DNA of 64,000 nucleotides from Acanthochlamys bracteata. Lineage: Eukaryota > Streptophyta > Magnoliopsida > Pandanales > Velloziaceae. Under the pieces are notes generated by a model. It had not been told where the DNA came from. It saw only the letters and a program-made list of their open reading frames with translations, and made no database searches. Below, in pieces: positions 1 to 11,533 of this stretch; the first letter of the stretch is position 1; each line of letters opens with the position of its first letter. The translations under genes and the position numbers were made by a program. The stretch covers positions 4,154,001 through 4,218,000 of the forward strand of contig CM034130.1 of assembly GCA_019914995.1 (NCBI GenBank), written 5' to 3'.

Positions 1-500
1 AGTTTGAATCTAGACTTGATCTCTATGTTGATTGAAAACGACATTCTGGAGATTAATTTTATGGAAAAAAATCATATTGGTTTGCTGCTCAAACTTTACC
101 AAAGCATTTCGAGTTTTCAATAGAGAACTTTATGTGAGGAGAATTTGCTCATGTTATATTTGTTGAGACTAACTAGATGCGAGAAAGCTAAAAATATTGA
201 CATAGGTCGTGATAACGAATTATGAGTGCAGAAAAGGCTAACCATAGAACAACACTAAGCAGTTACCAAACAGCTAGAATATAGTCACTGATTAATCGAC
301 TGAACAAAAGACATAAATTAATCCTATACAATCAATCGAACCAGAACAACAAGAAACAAGTGTCCGTCACCCATGACAGTTCAGATTTCGTTCTAGAAAC
401 TCTCAGTAACAAGATGATAATTGAGTTGTAACTTTTATTAACATTCTACTTTTATTTCTAAAATTAAACCTTCAGGTATTGGTAGTGCTCGAATGAAAAA
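1..500. other. unassigned AT-rich DNA
   Basis: No coding sequence, RNA gene or clear repeat edge is visible. It lies directly upstream of the Copia polymerase remnant and may be degraded retrotransposon sequence, but no integrase or gag motif can be read in it. Confidence 0.4.
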
Positions 501-511
501 TTCATGAATTA

Positions 512-1730
512 TGGCTACTCAAGAAGAGTTTAACAAATTTGAAAGGAATTGAGTTTGGAATCTTATTCCTTAACTTTGTGATAAATCTGTTGTATCTATC
601 AAGTGGGTGTTTTGCAATAAGGATGAAAACTGTAATGTTATTAGAAATAAAGCTAGATTTGTAGGTAAATGTTATTCGAAGGAGAAAATAATTGATTTTC
701 ATGAAACTTTGCTCATGTTGCTCCTTTAGAAGCTATTTGCTTGTTACTTGGATTTGCTTGTCACATTAATTTCAAATTGTTTCAAGTGGATGTGAAAGGT
801 ACGTTCCTTAATGGCTTTATCAAGAAGAAGCTTTTGTTGAGCAACCAAAGGCTTTTGAAAATCCCAAACACCTAGATCATGTTTACAAATTAACAAAAGC
901 TCTATGATCCAAACAAGCACCAGGTGTATGGTATGAGCGACTTAGTGCATTTTTTATCGAGAAAGGGTTTTTGGTATAGATCCAAACAAGCACCAGAAGT
1001 GATCCAAACATGCATTTTTTATTGCTATAAAGCTGACTCCACCTTTTTCATTAAGCATTATTAAAATTATATCTTAGTCATACAAGTATTTGTAGATGAC
1101 ATTGTTTTAGTACTACTAATGAAATTTTGTGCAAGTGATTTTGCTAAGCTTATGCAAGGTGGATTGAAATTATCATGATAGGAGAACTCAACTATTTATT
1201 TAGATTTTAAATCAAGCAATTTGACAATGGTATTTTCATAAAACCAAGAAATTATGTTAGAGACTATTTAAGAAGTACAATTTGGAAGCAAGAAAAAGTA
1301 TAAGTACCTCCGTAGCCACCAAACACAAAGTTAGACAAAGATCAATAATTAAGAATGTTTATCAAAAGCTCTATATAGATATGATTGGATCACTTATCTA
1401 CTTAACTGCTAATAGACTGGTCATTCATATACTATTGTTTATGTACCCGCTTTCAAATGCTCCTAAAAATTCTTACTTGGTCTGTTTCAAGAAAATCTTT
1501 AGATATCTTGTAAATACAAAAACTTAGCTTATTTTATCCCAAAGGGCATGCATTTGATTAGATGCATATACAGATGTTGACTTTACGGGATGCAAATTTG
1601 ATAGAAAAAAAACTAATGCTTCATGTTAGTTTTTAAGTGGATCTTAATATCATGGTATTTAAAAAAGCAAGCATCCATTGCTTTATCAACTACACGAGTA
1701 TATTGCAGCATGTAGTTGTTGTGCACAAGA
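512..1730 (+). pseudogene. Copia-type retrotransposon pol remnant (reverse transcriptase and RNase H)
   Basis: Broken reading frames follow the order of a Ty1/Copia polyprotein. A region near 512-960 corresponds to the start of the RVT_2 reverse transcriptase (segments readable as KWVF, then QVDVKG...FLNGF, then VYKLTKAL). From about 1080 to 1520 come the later RT and connection parts (MIGSL-YLTA, KKIFRYLVNTK). The RNase H end (KKQASI...) lies near 1660-1720. Stop codons and frameshifts interrupt it many times, for example an in-frame TGA after FERN near 552 and a TGA at the usual YGLKQAP position near 907. Gag, protease and most of integrase are not visible upstream. It is a non-functional relic, not a host gene. 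The family is confident; the exact lineage is not resolved. Confidence 0.8.
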
Positions 1731-1739
1731 CATTTTTTG

Positions 1740-2444
1740 TATTTCAAGAATGGGGTTTTTTGCAAGAGTGCCTAAAGATCTATTATGAGGATGTTGTGTT
1801 CGGAGCTTCAATGAAATTATCTAACTCGACAGCTTCTCCGGCTTCTCCACTATGGTACACGGTATTGAGATGTATATCGATCCTAGAAATTTGTCCTTCT
1901 TATTGAATGTGCCTTACTATGATGATCTCGATATGGTGTAAATATGTAAAATCAATCACCTCAAATAGGCACTATACACAGACTATGTCAAACCGAAAGA
2001 AATTCAATCTGCGACTCACTTAATCTTGCTGTCGTGATTATTCCTGCACATCATTAGTCAGGTATTGGTTCAAAGGAAAGATAACCGGAATGACATTCCT
2101 AACTTCGCCTCCTATATACTATGGAGATTTATTGAGCGACTACTCTTAAGCCTTCGTAACATTATGTGCCGACATATAGTGAGTGTTGCTCAAGTAGGAA
2201 CAAACACTTCTCTTGTACCCATATTGTTACAAAAATTTACCGAAAGAAGGGTGTGCCCTTGAAAAAATATAATGACACGGTACAAAACAATATAGTTACC
2301 TTGGATTTGAAGTTCATCAAGGGAATCTTTGGAGCTGATAAGGAGATTGATGAAAATTTTGATGAACCTATACAAGAGGAAGCACTAGCAACACTTGAGC
2401 ATCATGTAGAGGCACCAGCACAGCAAGATATACCCACTGGATAG
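1740..2444 (+). pseudogene. second ORF remnant downstream of the Copia pol
   Basis: Broken frames continue directly after the RNase H end. One frame gives a readable run (around 1868-1925) with DPRNLSFLLNVPYYDD, a string I associate with the extra ORF found in some plant retroelements, sometimes labelled a putative plant transposon protein. A further frame at 2065-2262 reads RKDNRNDIPNFASYILW, and 2166-2444 gives an acidic, Glu-rich C-terminal part. Stops separate the pieces. The link to the pol remnant rests on order and strand; the function of this protein family is unknown to me. Confidence 0.5.
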
Positions 2445-3480
2445 AAAGCTCAATCCAGTGAACCAACAGCTACATCTATAGGTATCCTTTAATAATTTGA
2501 AGGACCTCAAACATGGGCTAACAAATCTGAAAATGAGACTTTGACCCTTGAGGACACTGCCCATGAAATGTTCAGTGGATTATGTATATAGATTAAGGAG
2601 CTGAACAGAAGGAATTAGGATATGCTAAAGGTTGTATTGAGAAGTTTAGAAAATTGATGATGAAAAATTTGAAGGTTTCAAGGAATGGCTTAATATCATC
2701 AAACTGAGTTCAGAACCTATAACTCTCATCCACTCCTTCTACTTGAACCTTAAAACATAGAAAAGCATAAACCTACCCTATCCTACCCAACACCAACCCT
2801 CTTGACTGACTATTATATTAGTTTGTGGTTGTTTATTTTGTGTTTACTGCTTAGTAATTGTTACATTTCGATTTTGTATCTTGTGTTGCTGGCTGATTTA
2901 GGTTTAGCTTGCAGCAATTTTGTACTTGTTTTGCTACCTAGTAATTTGTTTCTATTAAACGAATGATTTACTCTTTGCTCGATTGAAAATTGTTGTCTAT
3001 ATATTATCTGTGCATCCAAGTAATGTAGATGTTGGTAGACACTGTATATGTGAATCGTATCTGTCCTTATACATGTGTATTGCTAGTAATGAGCTCCCGA
3101 GCCTTTTTATATGACAAAAAGGGGAAAAAAATTGTTCCGTAGGGAAACCTGAACCTTTTTCTTATTAGTTTACAGAGATGCACTTGTCAAGAGGGTGAAA
3201 ATTGTATATGTTAAGGGGGAGAATTTAATTTTCTTCATTATTGACAATTGTTAATAAACGCATGAAGTAAGGCGGAGTTACGATAAAACCAACCAAGTTA
3301 TTGATCTACTAAGACAGATACTAAGGAACTGATGCACCTACTAAACTACTAGACTACTGTAGTTTATGCACAAATATCCTATCGAGCTATGCACTTGAAC
3401 GTGTTCTTACTAAGCTAGTGTCCTTATTTTAAGCTAGCAAATAATTCTTAAAATATTTTGACATTATCAGAAAGGGGGAT
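2445..3480. other. retroelement 3' non-coding region with two polypurine tracts
   Basis: No gene is visible. Two purine runs resemble retroelement polypurine tracts: AAGGGGGAGA at 3213-3222 and AAAGGGGGAT at 3471-3480. The second is followed at about 3487 by TGAAAATACG, a plausible start of a 3' LTR. The LTR end was not located. Confidence 0.4.
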
Positions 3481-4784
3481 AATTATTGAAAATACGAAAC
3501 ATTTTGATGATAATGCAAGTTTCAGAATCATTACTAAGTTTTGGACATAAATACATTGTCGAGTGATACATCAATTGGACAAATCTACTAGCAGATTTGA
3601 TGAAGTGTTGAAACCTTAGTGAGATACCTACTTTTCCCGTGCATCTCTTTACTCAATGAGGATTTCTCTATTGTAGTTGAGAGATAGTATGACAATGAGT
3701 GAATCAAGACAATATACTCTAATAGATCACTGATCACACTACAGAGGAATTTTATCAGATATCAAACACAGAAAATTTTTAATGAAGATTACTGATCACA
3801 CCACAAAACCCTAATAGATCACCTGGACAGTATACGATAAATGTAATATCTTTTTCCTCAGGCAAAATTTTAGAAAATTGATTTTTTTTATAGCAGACAT
3901 CTGGAAATTGCTAAAGCAAAAGTATCAGATCATTTCAAAAGAATGAATTCTACAAAAATTAGAGAAGTTCGTGTTTTGCACCCGCTAACTCTAGATGCAC
4001 CCTAGTAATTTATATTTATTTGACAATGATTTTTAATTAGCTGCATGTTTATTATGATTGTTTTAATCCTATATAATAAAGTGCATTGGAATGATATTAC
4101 AAACACAGTTGGTATATGATAATACATGATATTGTAATGGTAGTACATATTGCAATTCAGTTGTTATTGCATCAAACTTGTTGCTACTGCCAGATTCACT
4201 GCTGCATCTGGAGGTGATGTGGTTGCTGGAATGAGAAATCCTCTTCATCTGAAAGCTTGCTGTTTTGAGATTGCTTGAAAATGATTAAATATTGATGTAT
4301 TGTCTGGAAGTTTAAGATCAACAGAACTTATCAACAATGTGCATAAATTACTATGGAATATGAAATCTAGAAATGCATGCAACACCTTGAGGAAGTAAAT
4401 GTAGTTCTCTGTTTACATTAATAAGCTGAACTGTTATATATCAAATTAGTTCAATGAACTTTAACTAACCTTTGCATTGCTGGAAAGACTAACTGTTATG
4501 TTCAGGATCATGCTGAAAAAGTTCATGAATAGTGACCTGGAATAATTTTGCAATCTAGAAGCAAGTACCCTTGGAGATGTGTGTTGCGTTATCCAAACAT
4601 CAAGCTATATGCCAGATGGACCAGGAGGTAAGGAGATTCAAGATTGTACCAACATCAAGTTGTTTCAACTCAAAACAAAAGGAATGGGCAGTAATAAGAA
4701 ACTCGCTGCATGAAACAAACCAGGAAAGTTTCTTTTACAAGTCGAGTTTTATTCTCTTGAATGCATTATTATTTCTCTCTCTTT
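3481..4784. other. candidate degraded LTR and unassigned sequence
   Basis: This stretch follows the polypurine tract at 3471-3480 and may include a Copia 3' LTR. No second copy is present in the window to fix its borders. No coding sequence is recognisable. Confidence 0.3.
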
Positions 4785-4822
4785 ACATTGAGGACAATGC
4801 TTGATTTAAGTTTGGGGGGGAG
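4785..4822 (+). mobile_element. Gypsy-type 3' signature (end of ORF plus polypurine tract)
   Basis: The sequence runs ACATTGAGGACAATG, then TTAAGTTTGGGGGGGAG. This combination is typical of the end of the coding part and polypurine tract of plant Athila/Tat-type Gypsy elements. The rest of that element cannot be read upstream. Confidence 0.5.
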
Positions 4823-5646
4823 ATAAAAAAATCTAATACTTGTGAAATGTTAGTCCTTTCTCTATCTTTAATGATGAATTTGAATTCTCTTTCTAGCATA
4901 GCTTTGAAAACTAGAATTATTATTGAGTTTGTTCGTATAATATTCTTGTTAACTAAACCTACTTCTTCTTAAAAATCGTATTGTATAAATTGAGTTAATA
5001 AGACCTTGTCATTCTAGACAATGCAATTGAATACACTTTATTGAGGATTGTGATTTCATAGTTTATAGCAAGTGACGACATCTATCACAATGCAATGTGA
5101 GGCTTAGAGCTGATCTTAGTATTTTTTGTGTTGTCTTGTTTTATTTTCAATTCGTATGGATAGTTAGGATATAGAGCTATAAGGAGTCTTTGGAAAGCAC
5201 AAGGGTAAACAAAGAGCAATTGAATAAAATAAAAGAGCCGCAAAATTGAGCCAATGCTTGAGTATACCTTATTCTTCTTGAGGTTAAACATGCTCTTGAT
5301 GACTTTGTATTTCGACGATTTCATAAGTTTGACTTCATTCATTATAACATTTGAAATAATTTGATAAATCTTTAAAAATTATATATGCAGTGGGGAGATG
5401 ATTTCTAAACAAACTTATGAACATTGAATTCTACATTTCTTTCTAATATATTGCATATATTATTTGAATACGAGATTGAGTTAATTTGATTGTTATATAA
5501 TACTTTAAAAAAAGTTTGTAAGTGGAGTTAACTTGTTTATTATGCTTACAGTATTCTTTAAAATTTTGGTTGATTGAGTTTTACATGAAAATTGAGTTCG
5601 ATAAGACTAATTTGCGGAGAAAAAACATATATATATATATTATTTT

Positions 5647-6300
5647 GTTCGAGGATTAAGAAAAATTTAAGTTTGGGAGTATTTAATAAGAATATAATTA
5701 TGTGTAATTTTTTTAATATCTTCTTAATAGAATTTGTATAATTGCTTAAATCATTACAAGCTAATATGATTTATATTATACAGATGCTCATTAAAAAGGA
5801 ATTACAAAAAAGGAAGACAATGTGATGCATTAAATTGATATTTACAAAAAATATGGGCTTTGCTAATTTCAGCCCATTTATAGCAAAACAAAATCCAGCC
5901 AGCAAGGGATGGAATTAATTAGCATGATTGAAGTATTCTCAAGACTTCCACGTAGATGTTCTTCCCTTCGGGAGAGCATAATGCTGACCTCACCAATCCA
6001 TTGAATAAAACGAGATCTGCTCAACAAGCTTGACTCAAGAAAAAAAAACATTTCTCAGCAGATTCAGCGGCAAGAAATTCTTCAGAGATTCGGCGGAGTT
6101 GAAAAAATTTTTGAATTTCTTTCCTAACTTGAGGGAGAGGAGATTATAATAGGCTACGGGCAATAGGAAACGAGGACGGAGAGCGAAGTGAGACAACACA
6201 GTAGGAAGTAAAAGGGAGAGAAAACAGAGAACAAATTGGAGGCCGGAGAGTTGGACAGAACTCGGCTGTGAACACGACAGCAGTTCTAGATTTGATTTTC
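5647..6300 (+). mobile_element. Gypsy polypurine tract and LTR-like sequence
   Basis: TTCGAGGATTAAG followed by TTTAAGTTTGGGAG (5647-5679) is a polypurine-type tract directly before a candidate LTR start (ATTTAATAAG). The following 600 bases rise in GC and purine content near 6060-6260 (GAG-rich, GGAGAGAAAACAGAGAAC), like the transcribed part of a Gypsy LTR. Borders and a partner LTR were not found. Confidence 0.4.
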
Positions 6301-8090
6301 TTTTTTATTTATTTATCTCAATGAATTTTAGCGTTTGTATTATTAATACGAGTAATTAGATATTTTAATTGGAGTTAGGATAAAATTTTAATAAATTTAA
6401 TTTATTTTTTGAATAGTATGTGATGTATAGATTGTTGATTTTATTTAAGTGGTTAATTTTTATTTGAAAGAATATTTAGATGTTTGCATTTATGATCAGT
6501 ATTGAGTTTGATGTTTAGATTATTATATTAATTATATTTATAAGGACCGATCAGAATATAGTTTGTGAATTACAAAATTAATAAATATTGTTATTATTTT
6601 ACTGGATCAAAATGAATTTAACTATATAATTTTTTATTTCGTAGGAGCTAATGTATTTTTAATAATTTTTAAATAAGAAGTTAGAATATCACTAGTAATA
6701 GATGATTTTATACTGAACCAAGATTATAAAGTCATAATTAAAAATTATATCTAAGAACTGGACTAAAGTATTAGGTACAAAGTCTTCACAATCATCATAA
6801 TCTATTATCACATTTATTTATGGATTAAATTAGAGGCATTACTGATGGATTTTAAAACTTCAGTTATTTGCATATCTGTTTTCTCGATTCGTGTATTACT
6901 TTTCGTTCTTAGCTCTCGTACACTTTTGATTAATTTTTCCAAAACACAACTTTTGGTAGTTAAAAATTTGAATTAGAGTTAACAATAATTTCTGTGAAAC
7001 AAACTCGTTATCTGCTATACGGTAGACGACAACCGTGCATTTGCAGGATAGACTAACACAAAATTATTGGATTTTCTTAGGTGGCTTTGTTTACATCAAT
7101 ATTAATCGCTTACTTGAGACCAAGGATGATATTGTGTATTCTCCGAACTGTGGTAGATTATCCTTTAATTGTGTTAGGGATGCGCTCTGATTTCTGATAA
7201 TCACAGTATAGCTTCCAACGCCTTATGAAAATGCTTAGAAATTATTTCTCCCGAATGATTAAATATCTCTTAAAGTAATCTATTTGTAGAGCCGTAAGCA
7301 CACAAGTCAAAAAGAATATTGCAACGATCTCCTCGACCTTCATTAATCTAGTTTGTATTAAATTATAATCACGTGTTAAGCATTGGTAGAATTTGAGGAA
7401 AATATCTTTCCTCATATGAAATTTTAATAGCAGCGAGGTTCATTTTCTTCTAATATTTTCAAATAAACCGATGATCCGTGCGTATGGGTGTATGAAATAG
7501 ATTTTTTATCCTGTTGTTAACACATATAGCCGTTGCATGATAACCTGCCAGTTTCAAAAGTTATGTTCATATATCTTCGACTTTGTTATTCTCATTATTT
7601 TCTAAAGCTGAATATGAAGGCATACAAATAGCCATTGGATCAACAGAGGGAAGGCTTACAAACATCCACTGGATCATCCGAAGAATCCATTTATCTACAA
7701 ATACAAATCATGCAAACAAAATTAAAAAATAATCACAAAAAAGTAACAAAATTACCACAAACACTGCATATATTAAATTAATAATCATTTCAAAGAAAAA
7801 TTAAAACTACAGTTCAATAAGGTGAAAAAAATAAGCACAAAGTATAATAGCAGCTAAACTAACATCACGATACAATGACCTCTTTAATATGCTCAATATG
7901 ATAACAAAAGATTAATAGTGTCTCAGCACTTTCTCGCGATATACTCATAATAGCTAAACTCTATCTATGCTAACCGACATGCGTCATCTGGCTACTCTAA
8001 AAAGGCAGTCCCCTGATCAGGGTTTACTAGAAATTTATAGCATAGCTCTAAAGTCTCCCGCCAGGTTGGGTTCTAACCATTTGTTTAAGT
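6301..8090. other. unassigned AT-rich intergenic DNA
   Basis: No gene, RNA gene or clear element edge is recognisable. Only short spurious frames occur. Confidence 0.4.
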
Positions 8091-8245
8091 GTACACATGC
8101 ATTTTTCATGAGCAGATGGAGGTCCTCCTACTCTCGTAGGTGCTGCCCGCTCGGTTGGATTTCAGCTATCTATTTAAGTATGGCATGCATGTTTCATGAG
8201 CGGATGGAGGTCCTTCTTTTCCTCCCGTAGGCGCTACCGACCTGG
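8091..8245 (+). repeat. diverged tandem duplication of about 75-80 bp
   Basis: Two adjacent units share CATGCAT(G)TTTCATGAGC, GATGGAGGTCCT and a CGTAGG(T/C)GCT core. The first is near 8091-8165 and the second near 8176-8245. Neither unit belongs to a recognisable gene. Confidence 0.55.
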
Positions 8246-10900
8246 TTGAACTTACAACGTTCACAAGCGAATCCAAACTTTCCTGCAAAGGCTTCCTTCT
8301 ATGTGCTGGGGGTTGCTTGTAATAGGCCTCGAGCTCATAGGAAACAAGTCTTCTCGGTAGCAAAGACCGATGGTGGTACATCACTAAAAGCATCATCACA
8401 ACTACCGCTACCTTCTTCGCTGCGAGTACCTTCACCTGCGACATCTCTCCCGACTTATGATGCTAATCTTCCTCTATGACCCATGGCAACAATGTCCTAA
8501 GATAGACCTCCATACCGATCACAAATTAAGGATAAACCTTACCCTTAAACCTCTTAAACTTATAGTCAGCCTATTCAAATAACAAAACATCAGCAAAATA
8601 ATGAAATTGGAAAAAGCAATAAGCACAATTTATAGACAAAAAAGAAACTAATGTACCTTAATATTTATAGCCCATCACTCATCATCAGCAAGGATCGTAT
8701 TGTTTGCAGCATCTAATCCCAAATCTGACTCACCGAAGACTAATTTCTTATAAAGGGTCCACTCAGCTTTCATAGTATTTCAAAGGTTTTTCATCTGTCG
8801 ATGTCATATGTTAGTCTAAAGTATTCATTGAATGCATGACGGATATTTTTCCAACCCTTTGTGTTGAAATGTGTTGTGAACTTATTACTCTTCTGTATTT
8901 CTTCTTCGTTAAGTTTAACAATAACTACTCTCTGACTAATGTTCAATTTCAGTATGACGCTTGTTCTTTGGTGTATACATCTATAACGTATATCCAATCA
9001 AAAATTTTGTCTTTCAGATATCGTAACTAAGCTACCACGACAACAAATATAATAACTCTAATATCCAACTATAAACTTATATTTAACTATTTATCTATGA
9101 GCAACAAACTCTCTAACTATAGTTGTGTTCAGGTACTAATCCTTACATAGAAATTTATTAAAAGATTACTAAAAAATATAGCATCTAAGAACAATATTCT
9201 TTTATTCATAATTTTAAGAAAAATATTTTCAGGCTCAGAGAAAATATTCTTTCAATTAGAAAATTGAAAAAAACATTCATCAGATTTTTTCAAGAAATAA
9301 AATCAAACTTTTATCCAAAAATATTAATGAAAAAACCAAAAGAAACTCTTTCAAACAAAAAACTAAATATCAACAAGAAAATTGGTGAAGATAAAAGAGT
9401 AATAAAAAAATAAATTGTGAAGATATCTGAATGCATTCAGCAAATCAAAAGAACAAATTCTTCGCCAGCACTAGAATCTCAACCGGTAATCCACCACGAC
9501 AACGTACACCACCGAAAAGTTGAAATGCACCACATAGAAACCACTAAAAATAGTTCTAGATAAACTTTAAATCTTAATAAAGCTCTCATGATGTCATGAC
9601 AATCAAATCTTATCTTACTAATTTAATGAGTCATTTCTTTACAAATAATTTTAAGATATATCTTGAAGAAAATGTTCACTAAAAGAATTTCACTAAGCTT
9701 TTACAAGAAAATAATTAGATTTAAAATTAGAAGAAAACCTTCCGAACCGCTTTCTAATATAGTAAAAATACTGGAAACAACATGCGATAAATTTGGATTG
9801 ACCCAAATAGGGGAGGATCTAATATATAACTCTTCGGACACACTCACACTGAGATCTCTCTCCTCTCCACACTCTTCTTGTTCATCTTTCTTCTTCTTCT
9901 TCTCTGAGGTCTCCCTTTCTCTCTTTGTTAACTATTTGCTTCGTTATTTCTGTCTAATAGATAATGAAACAAAGAGTGAAGACTCATCAAATCTTAGACG
10001 AGAAAGCCCAAGATCAAGAGACCCTCCCTCCCACAACTGTCGGGTCTACCGGAGTAACCGAAGAAAGAAAACTTATTTCAGTTGGTAAAAGGATCAACCA
10101 TCAAGCGCAATATAGATTCTAATTATTGCCTTGTTTCTCTCCTTCTTTGCAGAGATTGAAAAAATAACAAAAAACAAATATAATTGATTAAATCAACAAT
10201 TTAGTAATAACTACTTTGCAGAGATTGAAAAAAGAAAAAAAAAAGAAACACAACAAAATTTTTGAAATCAAGAAGATCTCTATGATTTGGTGTTGTTCTT
10301 CTGCAAGGTGGGCAATCTATAGAAGAGAAAGAAAGGAGTTTATTCTCCTTTTTAGAAAACTTTTAAAAGAAACAAGGATGCATGTGAGAAGTACTGCCAG
10401 CAACAAATCAAGAAGAAAAAAAAACGACCACGGAAAAAATTGGTGACCTTACCAAAATAATAACAAAACAACAACAAGAAAGATCAAGAAGCAAACAAAG
10501 ATCAGTGAAAAATATGTTTTTTCTAAAAAATTTTTAAATCCATCAGGACCCACGACTAACTCTTATAAACCCACTCATATCAAGAAAAAGGAGCAACAAA
10601 AAATTAAAAGATTATGAATATCGAAAATTCATATCGTAAGAAGAAGGAGGAAACATTGAGATCTATACACAATTCATTCTCTGACGTCGGATAACAGAAG
10701 AAGAAGGAGGATGGTGATGTTGGTGCTCGATTTTGACAAGAAATTGGTTGTTGCAAGAGCGGACGAATTTCGTTGGAAGAAGCTACTCTGCCGATCAGAT
10801 CTACAAAGCGTAGCAAATGAGAGTCATCTGCGCGTTAGGGCTCCTTAGATGATATTATATAGTGGTATTTTTTTAAATATTAGTTGAAGATAAAATCGTT
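8246..10900. other. unassigned region with short unrecognised ORFs
   Basis: GC is raised at 8246-8480, where a short - strand frame (8166-8444) exists without any recognisable domain. 8791-8997 (- strand) gives a 68-residue frame reading GWKNIRHAFNEYF; it could be a transposon remnant, but I cannot assign it. 9830-9930 is CT-rich and 10205-10450 is A-rich. An 18-base string TTTGCAGAGATTGAAAAA occurs twice, near 10147 and 10214. No supported host gene. Confidence 0.35.
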
Positions 10901-10924
10901 ATTTCTTTATACCGAGTAGCAAAT

Positions 10925-11195
10925 TTGAGGAATGGGTGATACTTGCAGCTTATAAGCTGCTTATCAACTTTTCTCCATTTCATATTTTTTAATATATATT
11001 TTATAAATATATAAAAAATTTATTTATAAATTTAGAAAATATAAAAAAATTCTACGGAGTGAGATCTATTTATTGCATATTTTTATTATTTTTTTAAAAA
11101 AATAAAAATATTTTCTATTTTAAAAAAAATTTATTTTATAAGTACTACTAAACACCACTTAGCGTTTTGGAAAAGCAGCGTTTGCCGAACGCTTT
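10925..11195. repeat. AT-rich MITE-like repeat (family shared with 29310, 34273 and 36200)
   Basis: A long A/T core (TTTTATAAATATATAAAAAATTTA type) is bordered by AAGCAGCGTTTGCCGAACGC near 11172 and by a GCTTATAAGCTGCTTATC border near 10948. The same core and AGCAGCGTTTG edge recur in the element at 34273-34529. The family is probably a non-autonomous DNA element. Confidence 0.45.
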
Positions 11196-11487
11196 TTTTA
11201 TGTGTAGTGCTTTTTTGGAAATGAAACTTTCTCAAATGCACTCTGATCCCTCTCAATAGGCGAAAGTCAACATATAGAAAAATAAAAAACAAACTCGTCT
11301 CATAAATGCGAGTGCCAATATTCTCTCATAACTAAAGAAAACGTCAATGGTACCATTTTGCAAAAAACCCAGAAAGACAGAAGACAAGAAAGGAATGCTG
11401 AATGTTTGCTTTGCTCAGAAACTAACCAACCAGAGCTCAAAGAGAGAACGATACCCCCTTGCTCGTTCTCTGGCAACCTTTTTTGAG

Positions 11488-11496
11488 TATATAAAT
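11488..11496 (+). promoter_or_regulatory. candidate TATA box of the acid phosphatase gene
   Basis: TATATAAAT lies about 40 bases upstream of the ATG at 11534, so the transcript leader would be very short. It is the best-placed TATA element before the gene, but no transcription start was mapped. Confidence 0.45.
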
Positions 11497-11533
11497 AAGA
11501 AATAAATCTCCCTTTCTTCTCATTTCAATTACC

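Noticed and set aside
9663..10088. 141-codon open frame on the + strand
   Set aside because: Its content is driven by CT-rich low-complexity sequence (Ser/Phe runs), with no domain or homologous look and no splice-consistent neighbours.
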